A stretch of 64,000 nucleotides of DNA from Prevotella sp. (GTDB lineage: Bacteria > Bacteroidota > Bacteroidia > Bacteroidales > Bacteroidaceae). The position numbers and the translations under genes were made by a program. The notes beneath the pieces were generated by a model. The model did not search any database, was not told the DNA's origin, and was given only the letters and a program-made list of their open reading frames with translations. The stretch lies in the NCBI GenBank assembly GCA_017449495.1, contig JAFTFO010000001.1, positions 1 to 64,000 of the forward strand, read 5' to 3'. Below, one piece after another: positions 58,417-64,000 of this stretch; the first letter of the stretch is position 1, and each line of letters begins with the position of its first letter.

Positions 58417-58455
58417 AAAGAAACCGCTGATTCTATGAGAGTCAGCGGTTTCTTT
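58417..58455. terminator. Strong hairpin upstream of the leu promoter
   Basis: AAAGAAACCGCTGA (58417-58430) pairs with TCAGCGGTTTCTTT (58442-58455). Flanks are A/T-rich on both sides. It probably insulates the leu promoter from the exbD transcript. Confidence 0.75.
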
Positions 58456-58481
58456 ATTAAATGCCCTTTGAAATTTTTGTC

Positions 58482-58668
58482 GTTAGCGTTTGCCTATAGG
58501 CGAACGGTCGTTTGAGTATAGGCAAACGGTTGTTTGAGTACAGGCAAACGGTAGAAAGGATAGGGTAAAACCCCTATGCTCATGCCTGTTAACCCCTATC
58601 AACAGGCATCACTATCCCAGTTAACAGGCATCATCAACAACGTAAGAAGGCATCAGCAACAACGTTAC
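58482..58668. repeat. Dispersed intergenic repeat, family B, copy 2
   Basis: A 22-bp unit (consensus TGTTTGAGTAYAGGCAAACG) occurs in tandem between 58484 and 58553, then GATAGGGTAAAACCCCT, then a 9-bp inverted repeat ATGCCTGTT/AACAGGCAT (58582-58590 and 58601-58609), and a CATCARCAACAACGT repeat. It shares its whole plan with 50941-51083. No gene lies between 58304 and 58768. Confidence 0.85.
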
Positions 58669-58712
58669 AAGGTATCCCTACCAAGGGTGCAAGGCTTCTA
58701 TGGCACCAATCC

Positions 58713-58746
58713 AAAACATCCTTTCTGTATTGAAGGGATGTTTTTA
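58713..58746 (-). terminator. Terminator of the exb operon
   Basis: AAACATCC (58714-58721) pairs with GGATGTTT (58736-58743); on the minus strand the stem is followed by TTGGATTGG with a short U-tract, so strength is moderate. It could work in both directions. Confidence 0.5.
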
Positions 58747-58768
58747 ATTTAAATCTAAACTTTTTTAT

Positions 58769-59227
58769 TCAGGGAGCTATCTCTGTCGCACTGTAGTTAA
58801 TTTTCAGGGCATAGGACTGTTGCAAAGCCTGTTTTACATCACTGACGAGTCCCATAGGAGCACGACGGTCAGCCCTGAAACAAACGGTGAGACGTTCGAC
58901 ATTCTCTGGTGAGAGTTTGCTACGAATAGCACTGATGTGTGCCGGAATATCCTCTGGCGACACAATGTCACCATTGAGTTGCACCAGCCATTCCTGCGTA
59001 TTTGACAGACCTATATATATATTCACGATGGCAGGATGACCCACGAGCTTCTTCACTTCAGAACCAGCAGGCACCTCGAGACGAACCTTCACCTCGTCGC
59101 TGCGCATGTGAGTGACAATCATAAAGAAGAACAGTACCGTGAAGATAAGGTCAGGCATCGATGCCACATTCAATGAGGGCACCCCATGACGACGACGTCC
59201 CAAGAACATGCTACGCATAGGTCTCAT
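58769..59227 (-). CDS. exbD: ExbD/TolR-family protein
   Basis: A 152-aa protein with one N-terminal membrane helix (LIFTVLFFFMIVTHM) containing the conserved Asp of ExbD/TolR in ASMPDLIF. The periplasmic part follows. Its start overlaps the preceding exbD stop by 4 nt (ATGA). It is one of two ExbD paralogs in this operon, a common arrangement in Bacteroidota. Confidence 0.9.
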   Translation of the reverse strand: MRPMRSMFLGRRRHGVPSLNVASMPDLIFTVLFFFMIVTHMRSDEVKVRLEVPAGSEVKKLVGHPAIVNIYIGLSNTQEWLVQLNGDIVSPEDIPAHISAIRSKLSPENVERLTVCFRADRRAPMGLVSDVKQALQQSYALKINYSATEIAP

Positions 59228-59748
59228 GGCATACCTCCTTTCTTAGAGGTAAAAGATTCACTGATACGCTGGGGATAGTAGTCATTGACCAACGCTCGTT
59301 CGTCTGACGTGAGATGACGGTAGCTCTTGCCATAGTGCGTTTTAGCATACTGCTCGCGCAGCTGATGATAGGCAGCGACGATGGCATTCTGCATACGGAA
59401 ATAGGCTTCGTAAGTGGTGGCACGGTCTGCCTGAATGGCAACGACGTGGTCGGTTCTATGGACGGAAGCCATAGAGACGACGGCCTCGGTCAGTTGCTGA
59501 CAGGTTAGAGGACGGTCGTTGCATGTGAGTTGGTCGTTGGCATCGAGTGCAACACGCATGACGAGATCCTGGTTGACGTCCTGTGGCTGTGCGTTCTCCA
59601 TGGGAGGAGGAGCCATCTGGCGCAAGAGACCCTTGTCCGTGTCCATCGACGATGTCACGAGGAAGAAGATCAACAACATGAACGAGATGTCTGCTGTCGA
59701 TGTGGTGTTCAGCTCTGGAATCTGCTGACGAAAGCGCTTATGAAACAT
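59224..59748 (-). CDS. exbD: ExbD-family proton channel/TonB energiser subunit
   Basis: The 174-aa protein has the typical start IPELNTTSTADISFMLLIFF, with the channel Asp and one membrane helix. In the ExbB-ExbD motor it couples proton flow to TonB. It starts 40 nt inside the end of the preceding 119-aa gene, an unusually long overlap, and overlaps the next exbD by 4 nt. Confidence 0.92.
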   Translation of the reverse strand: MFHKRFRQQIPELNTTSTADISFMLLIFFLVTSSMDTDKGLLRQMAPPPMENAQPQDVNQDLVMRVALDANDQLTCNDRPLTCQQLTEAVVSMASVHRTDHVVAIQADRATTYEAYFRMQNAIVAAYHQLREQYAKTHYGKSYRHLTSDERALVNDYYPQRISESFTSKKGGMP

Positions 59749-60068
59749 CCGATGATCAGGAGGGTTGCCGTATAGATAAACATATCCGTAGCCTTCAGCC
59801 AGAACACGCTGGTATAAGGCTTACCGTTAGTCATGACTGGCTCAGAGGATCCCAAGAGGAACGTAACAACGAGACAGAGAAGCAGGCCGATGATAACACA
59901 CCACCCTATCCTACCCGCTGGCACACGGTTGACTATATCGTCACCCTTACGACGGGTACGCATGCCATGCCACACGCTATAGGCTGTCACCAGCAGGGCG
60001 GCAACCAGCACAATGTACATCAGCCAAAGCATCACATCAGCAAAAAAAGAGGAAGCCAGACTACCCAT
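59709..60068 (-). CDS. Uncharacterised three-span membrane protein between exbB and exbD
   Basis: A 119-aa protein with three hydrophobic segments (VMLWLMYIVLVAALLVTAYS, WCVIIGLLLCLVVTFLLG and IYTATLLIIGCFISAFV). I do not recognise a named domain. Position between exbB (29-nt gap) and exbD (40-nt overlap) strongly suggests that it belongs to the same energy-transduction complex or its assembly. Hypothetical proteins in this slot are known from Bacteroidales exb operons. Confidence 0.78.
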   Translation of the reverse strand: MGSLASSFFADVMLWLMYIVLVAALLVTAYSVWHGMRTRRKGDDIVNRVPAGRIGWCVIIGLLLCLVVTFLLGSSEPVMTNGKPYTSVFWLKATDMFIYTATLLIIGCFISAFVSRFQS

Positions 60069-60097
60069 GTTGAGATTTAACCTTTAGACTTTACGCA

Positions 60098-60937
60098 CTA
60101 AGCATTATGCTTTAAATTACCTTGGGATTTATATTCCGTAATCAGGTCGAGGAGCGTGATGGCAGACTCTTCCATCTGAGCCGTCAGACGCTCGATCTTC
60201 GAGAGGATATAGCTATAGAAGAGCTGTAGGATGAGTGCCACGACAATACCAAAGATGGTCGTAATGAGTGCCACCTTCATACCACTCGCCACAATCGTAG
60301 GGCCGATATCACCCGCCTGTTGAATCTGGTCGAAAGCCATCACCATACCAATCACCGTACCGAGGAATCCTAACGACGGTGCCATGGCGATGAAGAGCTT
60401 GATCCACGAGCAGCCCTTTTCAAGGTTGGCAGCCTGCAGACCGCCATAGTTCGTGATGGAGCGTTCAATGGCATCCATCGACTGGTGGATATGCAACAAC
60501 CCCTGATAACACACACTCGCCACTGGTCCACGGGTGTTGCGACAGAGGGCCTTCGCACCTTCCACATCGTCTTGTTTGAGACGACTCTCAATGTCCTCCA
60601 TGAGCTTATGGGCCTTGATTTCCGAAAGCGTCAGGTAGATGATACGCTCAATGCAGAAGGCAAGTCCTAACACGAGGGCAAGGGCAACAAGCGACATGAA
60701 TCCCGCATTACCGTCAATAAACTTCGTCTTCAACTGTTTGTGGAAACCTCCTTCCTCGACGTCAGCCTCGGCATCATCCGCCAGCATAGCCTCTGTAGCC
60801 AGAGAGTCGGCAATCGCCAATGAGTCGTTTGCCACGACAACAGTGGAAGACACACTGTCTATAGGAGAATCTTTTTGAGCTTGGATGGCTTGCGAGAAAC
60901 ACAGCAAACCAATTAATGTAAACAGAATAGATTTCAT
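60098..60937 (-). CDS. exbB: ExbB/TolQ/MotA-family proton channel
   Basis: The 279-aa protein starts at MKSILFTLIGLLCFSQA (60937); the longer open frame reads through tRNA-Ser and is not real. It has a signal-like N-terminus, an acidic spacer (EAMLADDAEADVEEG), and the MotA/ExbB channel helices (FIAMAPSLGFLGTVIGMVMA and ALITTIFGIVVALILQLF). It forms the channel around the ExbD dimer. Confidence 0.93.
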   Translation of the reverse strand: MKSILFTLIGLLCFSQAIQAQKDSPIDSVSSTVVVANDSLAIADSLATEAMLADDAEADVEEGGFHKQLKTKFIDGNAGFMSLVALALVLGLAFCIERIIYLTLSEIKAHKLMEDIESRLKQDDVEGAKALCRNTRGPVASVCYQGLLHIHQSMDAIERSITNYGGLQAANLEKGCSWIKLFIAMAPSLGFLGTVIGMVMAFDQIQQAGDIGPTIVASGMKVALITTIFGIVVALILQLFYSYILSKIERLTAQMEESAITLLDLITEYKSQGNLKHNA

Positions 60938-60996
60938 AAGTCCCATTCTATAATAAACAGGATTCGCTTGAAGGCGTTTTGAACCTGTTATTCCTG

Positions 60997-61084
60997 CGGA
61001 GAGAACAGGATTCGAACCTGCGAACCAGTTTTGCCGGTTACACGCTTTCCAGGCGTGCCTCTTCAACCACTCGAGCACCTCTCC
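60997..61084 (-). tRNA. tRNA-Ser (anticodon GGA)
   Basis: 88 nt on the minus strand. Acceptor stem GGAGAGG pairs with TCTCTCC, discriminator G; anticodon stem CACGC/GCGTG with loop CTGGAAA (anticodon GGA); long variable arm with an ACCGG/CTGGT pair; T arm GCAGGTTCGAATCCTGT. CCA is not encoded. It lies between tatD and exbB, 59 nt before exbB. Confidence 0.95.
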
Positions 61085-61101
61085 TTTTTGAATTGCGACT
61101 G

Positions 61102-61109
61102 CAAAGGTA
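61102..61109 (-). promoter_or_regulatory. -7 box (TACCTTTG) of tRNA-Ser
   Basis: The minus strand reads TACCTTTG 17 nt upstream of the tRNA. It may also supply the exb operon by read-through. Confidence 0.55.
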
Positions 61110-61161
61110 ATCATTTTCTTTGAACTATAAACTTTGAACTTATATCTTTATGATTTGTTAA

Positions 61162-61923
61162 CTATAGATGAAAAATACGCGTCGCATTGGCAGTAGTCAC
61201 TGCATTCACGGTATCCTCACTAACACCATAGACCTCAGACAGCTTGCGACACACATGAGCCACAAAGGCAGGTTCGTTGCGCTGACCACGCATGGGTACA
61301 GGAGCCATATAGGGAGCATCGGTCTCAAGAACAATACGATCCAAGGGGACAACTTCTGAAAGGGTCTCTGGCAACTTCGATTTCTTAAATGTCAGCACAC
61401 CACCGATACCCAACACAAAACGGTCGAAGTGTAACAGTTCCTGAGCTTCAAGCACATTGCCTGTGAAACAATGGAACACACCACCGGGCAGGTCACCCTC
61501 ATATTTCTTTAAGATATGTATCATCTCATTCTGCGCTTTCCGGCAGTGTATCATCAACGGCAACTGCAGTTCAACCGACCATCTTACTTGTTCCTCAAAT
61601 ACCTGTAACTGAGCTTGTTCAAACTCTCGACTCCAGTAGAAGTCGAGACCCACTTCACCGATGGCGATAGCCTCACGCACCGCGGGGGCTATTGCCATCA
61701 GGACCTCACGCCAGTCAGCACGCACTTCCTCTGGATGGAGACCAAGCATGGGAAAGCAGTAGTCAGGATAACGGCGACAAACCTCCATCACCGACTTACA
61801 AGACTTCAGGTCGATGCCTGGCACGCCAACAGCCTTCACTTCAGCCTCACGAGCCCGCTGTACCACAGCATCGAGATCCTCGCGAAACTCCTCTCCGTCC
61901 AGATGACAATGCGTATCGATCAT
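61162..61923 (-). CDS. tatD: TatD-family metal-dependent hydrolase
   Basis: The 253-aa protein starts at MIDTHCHLDGEEF (61923), with ATGA overlap to the preceding gene. TIM-barrel metal ligands are visible in THCHLD, IGEVGLDFYW, MIHCRKA, VFHCFTG and VLETDAPYMAP. Members are DNases or tRNA/peptide-processing hydrolases; the exact job is open. Confidence 0.94.
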   Translation of the reverse strand: MIDTHCHLDGEEFREDLDAVVQRAREAEVKAVGVPGIDLKSCKSVMEVCRRYPDYCFPMLGLHPEEVRADWREVLMAIAPAVREAIAIGEVGLDFYWSREFEQAQLQVFEEQVRWSVELQLPLMIHCRKAQNEMIHILKKYEGDLPGGVFHCFTGNVLEAQELLHFDRFVLGIGGVLTFKKSKLPETLSEVVPLDRIVLETDAPYMAPVPMRGQRNEPAFVAHVCRKLSEVYGVSEDTVNAVTTANATRIFHL

Positions 61924-62894
61924 GACTGACGTTTCATCATCGCTGCAGCATAGGCCTTCAGAATAGCCTTCCGCTCCTCGCTCACACTCACTTGATCCAT
62001 ATAGGTCTTGGCACAGGCATAACACTCATCTATCTTCTGCTCGCACAACTGACGGATACCTATCTCGTCGTAAAGTGCCGTCACAGCCTTCACCTTCTCT
62101 TGACGGTCGAAGTTCTTTGCCTCAATCCATCGGGTCAGTTCTTCTTTTTGCCGGGCATCAGCACGGTTCACGGCATTGATAAGCATATAGGTCTTCTTGT
62201 TCGAAGTGATATCACCACCAATATTCTTGCCAAACACCTTCGGATCACCATACACGTCGAGCAGGTCGTCCTGCAACTGGAAGGCAAGGCCTATCTGCTC
62301 ACCAAAGCCATAGAGATTCTCCTGATCCTCCTTCGAAGCATCGGCCAGGATTGCCCCGATCTTCAGGGCACAAGCCAGAAGCACACTCGTCTTTAGGCGG
62401 ATCATCTCTATATATTCCTCTTCCTTGACGTCATCACGTGTCTCGAACTCCACGTCAAGTTGCTGACCTTCACCAATCTCATAAGTGGTCTGCAAGAACG
62501 TTTCGAACACATCTTTCAGTTTGTCCACTTCACAGGCCTCTACACGTTCAAAGGCCTGTAGCAGCATGGTGTCACCAGAGAGGATGGCCTGATTGGCGTT
62601 CCATTTCTTGTGCACCGTCTCATGACCACGACGCATATCGGCTTGGTCCATTAAATCGTCGTGCAACAAAGTAAAGTTATGATAGGTCTCCAGTCCGATG
62701 GCCTGCGACAGGATGCGTTCTGGGTCATCCTTAAACAGATTGTAGCCCATCAGCATCAGCACTGGTCTAACGCGCTTTCCACCCAATGAGAGCACATAAC
62801 GGATCGGTTCATACAACGAGGCTGGCTGGCGGTCGTACGCCAGATTGGCGAGTGCCTCGTTCACTTTCTTCAACAATTCTTCTGCGTTGTACAT
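61920..62894 (-). CDS. Polyprenyl (all-trans) diphosphate synthase
   Basis: Isoprenoid chain elongation for quinones or carrier lipids. The start is MYNAEELLKKVNEAL (62894), giving 324 aa. The two aspartate-rich motifs are LLHDDLMDQADMRRG and LQDDLLDVYGD, with GGKRVRPVL near the N-terminus. It lies 19 nt after tonB and is coupled to tatD. Product length cannot be told. Confidence 0.93.
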   Translation of the reverse strand: MYNAEELLKKVNEALANLAYDRQPASLYEPIRYVLSLGGKRVRPVLMLMGYNLFKDDPERILSQAIGLETYHNFTLLHDDLMDQADMRRGHETVHKKWNANQAILSGDTMLLQAFERVEACEVDKLKDVFETFLQTTYEIGEGQQLDVEFETRDDVKEEEYIEMIRLKTSVLLACALKIGAILADASKEDQENLYGFGEQIGLAFQLQDDLLDVYGDPKVFGKNIGGDITSNKKTYMLINAVNRADARQKEELTRWIEAKNFDRQEKVKAVTALYDEIGIRQLCEQKIDECYACAKTYMDQVSVSEERKAILKAYAAAMMKRQS

Positions 62895-62913
62895 ATCTCT
62901 TACATTAATTATA

Positions 62914-63612
62914 TTACAAATTAAACACCACAGGGATGCAGACTTTCGTTCGACATGGCTTGGCATCCATCAGTCCCGGTTGCCACTTCGGCATCATCCG
63001 CAACACACGCAGCACCTCATTGTCACAGGCTCTGTTCAGATGTTCTGTCAATTGGAGGTCTGTCACACTGCCGTCACGGTTAACGATGAACTGTGCCACA
63101 ACCCTGCCCTTCACCTGTTGTTGCTGGGCAGAGGCGGGATATCTTAGATTCTTCGTCAGCCACTTCATAAACTCAGCGGCCCCACCAGGGAACTGTGGCA
63201 GATCCTCTACCACACGGATATCCACAGGAGCATCATACATATCGACCACCTCGGGCTGTTCCTTTTGTTCCTGATCCTCTGGAGGCTCAGGTATCTCTGA
63301 TTTCATCTCTTCCGTGATATCAGGAGCCAATTCTACATCATCCTCCACCAGTCTCAGCTCTTCACTCTTGGGCTGTTCAGGCACCTTTTCTTGTGGCAAC
63401 ATCATGGGGATCTCATCCTTGTCACGCTTCAATGGCTCCAGTTCCAGTTCGGCTTCCAGATCGTCATCTTGCTCGAAGAAAGCCCAGCCAGAGTCGCTGC
63501 TGTTCCATTCCAAAGCCACAAAGAACAGGGCGAGCACAACGATGAGTCCCAGAAGGAACCCCTGCACCCGTTTGCTTTCAAGGTCGGCCTGACGACTTTT
63601 CTTCTCTTCCAT
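62914..63612 (-). CDS. tonB: TonB
   Basis: Energy-transducing protein linking ExbBD to outer-membrane TonB-dependent receptors. The start is MEEKKSRQADLESKRV (63612), 232 aa. A membrane helix at about 17-36 is followed by a long acidic/Pro-rich spacer (for example PEPPEDQEQKEQPEV) and the C-terminal domain, with FPGGAAEFMKWL, YPASAQQQQVKGRVV and the last beta-strands. Unlike classical TonB the spacer is Glu-rich instead of Pro/Lys-rich, as usual in Bacteroidota. Confidence 0.93.
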   Translation of the reverse strand: MEEKKSRQADLESKRVQGFLLGLIVVLALFFVALEWNSSDSGWAFFEQDDDLEAELELEPLKRDKDEIPMMLPQEKVPEQPKSEELRLVEDDVELAPDITEEMKSEIPEPPEDQEQKEQPEVVDMYDAPVDIRVVEDLPQFPGGAAEFMKWLTKNLRYPASAQQQQVKGRVVAQFIVNRDGSVTDLQLTEHLNRACDNEVLRVLRMMPKWQPGLMDAKPCRTKVCIPVVFNL

Positions 63613-63654
63613 AATAAATACGGCTTTCTTCCGTTTATTAACTGAATGGTTATG

Positions 63655-63662
63655 CAAAGGTA
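63655..63662 (-). promoter_or_regulatory. -7 box (TACCTTTG) of tonB
   Basis: The minus strand reads TACCTTTG 43 nt upstream of the chosen start, so the upstream ATG of the open frame (63657) lies inside the promoter and is excluded. Confidence 0.6.
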
Positions 63663-63714
63663 AGAATAAATTAAGAATTAAGAATTAAGAATTAATGGAT
63701 AAGAATTAAGAATT
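63663..63714. repeat. Tandem ATTAAGAATT-type low-complexity repeat
   Basis: Five or so copies of a 9-10-bp unit AATTAAGAATT between divergent tonB and porQ-like promoters. Confidence 0.8.
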
Positions 63715-63720
63715 ATTTCG

Positions 63721-63728
63721 TAATTTTG
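63721..63728 (+). promoter_or_regulatory. -7 box (TAATTTTG) of the porQ-like gene
   Basis: TAATTTTG places transcription start near 63735, only about 16 nt before ATG 63751. Confidence 0.55.
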
Positions 63729-63750
63729 CACCCGAAACAGAAATTTTAAG

Positions 63751-64000
63751 ATGTTAAGTAGATATAGGAAGATAGAGGAAGATAGCCGTCTGACGACGAC
63801 GGAAGATAGAGGACAATACTCTGCAAGCCATCATCCTGCAGCAAAACTATTGTCCTTTATCTTCCTCTATCTTCTTCTATCTACTTCCATCTACTCACAA
63901 GAAAGCGAAACCGCCTACAATTTCCTCCGTCTGCCCGTGAGTGCCCATGTGGCGGCCTTGGGTGGTGAGAACATCACCATCGTCGATGACGACGCTACCG
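63751..64000 (+). CDS. porQ: PorQ-like protein, 5' part (truncated by window edge)
   Basis: From ATG 63751 the frame is open to the window end (83 codons). After a hydrophobic stretch (LLSFIFLYLLLSTSIYSQ) it reads YNFLRLPVSAHVAALGGEN, which matches the start of the mature PorQ family of type IX secretion accessory beta-barrels. The first 33 residues (MLSRYRKIEEDSRLTTTEDR...) are charged, come from an inverted low-complexity repeat, and are odd before a signal peptide. A TTG at 63850 could be an alternative start giving a normal signal peptide. Confidence 0.72.
   Translation, partial: MLSRYRKIEEDSRLTTTEDRGQYSASHHPAAKLLSFIFLYLLLSTSIYSQESETAYNFLRLPVSAHVAALGGENITIVDDDAT
63756..63886. repeat. Nested inverted repeats at the start of the porQ-like gene
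   Basis: Arms 63756-63784 and 63858-63886 (29 bp) are inverted copies with a few mismatches, built of GAAGATAGAG units. Inner arms 63805-63818 and 63848-63861 match 13 of 14. Confidence 0.8.

Noticed and set aside
58484-58553. CRISPR array made of 22-bp repeats
   Set aside because: The units are directly tandem without unique spacers, there are only about three, and no cas genes are present.
60957-60968. AACAGGATTCG downstream of tRNA-Ser as an att site
   Set aside because: Only 11 bp are shared with the T arm, and no integrase or foreign genes lie nearby.
60938-61114. N-terminal extension of exbB
   Set aside because: It is a translation of tRNA-Ser; the signal-like start at 60937 is far better.

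Overview
The window is about 64 kb of chromosome from a member of the Bacteroidota, most likely a Prevotella-type organism (Prevotella, Segatella or Xylanibacter). The evidence is the recurrent promoter -7 box TAnnTTTG (with TTTG about 20 bp upstream at the best sites), weak Shine-Dalgarno signals, a Na+-NQR operon, secreted plant-polysaccharide enzymes with a Bacteroidota-type C-terminal tail, a PorQ-like gene, and an ilv/leu gene set typical of Bacteroidales. Nothing looks like a plasmid or prophage. The accessory parts are a restriction-modification-like locus and several families of short palindromic repeats.

Layout: (1) 1-11.1 kb holds a truncated gene, a TetR regulator, the malic enzyme/phosphotransacetylase fusion maeB, gdhA, ribosomal protein S1, htpG and a secreted SASA-type esterase. 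(2) 11.3-17.1 kb is the nqrABCDEF operon on the minus strand. (3) 17.3-29.4 kb holds tamB, trpS, two peptidases, and recJ-recQ. (4) 29.4-32.7 kb is a minus-strand ilvC-maoC-purF-like operon with a long foldable leader. (5) 32.8-35.4 kb is a GH3 glycosidase. (6) 35.5-41.4 kb is the accessory locus: a GIY-YIG/helicase gene, two adenine methyltransferase-type genes with a structured leader, a 36-aa membrane peptide, and a candidate structured RNA built from a 24-bp inverted repeat with its own promoter-like and terminator-like signals. (7) 41.4-48.2 kb is ilvD-ilvB-ilvN with a GH53 galactanase, an acyl-ACP thioesterase and a DUF554 protein in the same apparent operon. (8) 48.4-50.9 kb is a GH2 beta-galactosidase. 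(9) 51.2-58.3 kb is leuA-leuC-leuD-leuA2-leuB-TPR, preceded by a leader peptide and attenuator. (10) 58.7-63.6 kb is an ExbB/ExbD/TonB energy-transduction cluster with tatD, a polyprenyl synthetase and tRNA-Ser. (11) The window ends in the start of a porQ-like gene.

Functionally the window joins central carbon and nitrogen metabolism (malate, glutamate), branched-chain amino acid synthesis (ilvDBN, ilvC, leuACDB and a citramalate-synthase-like paralog), sodium-motive respiration, TonB energisation of the outer membrane, and hemicellulose/pectin side-chain breakdown (acetylesterase, GH3, GH53, GH2).

The most interesting signals are: a complete ribosome-mediated attenuator before leuA, with a Leu/Ile-rich leader peptide, a 12-of-13-bp antiterminator and a terminator; a possible structured RNA at about 41127-41371; methyltransferase and ilvC leaders with mutually exclusive helices; a PurF paralog without its catalytic cysteine; and palindromic repeats that appear to have been accepted in frame inside coding sequences (GH2, ilvD, methyltransferase, porQ). 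All pairings and coordinates were read by eye; no folding program or database search was run.
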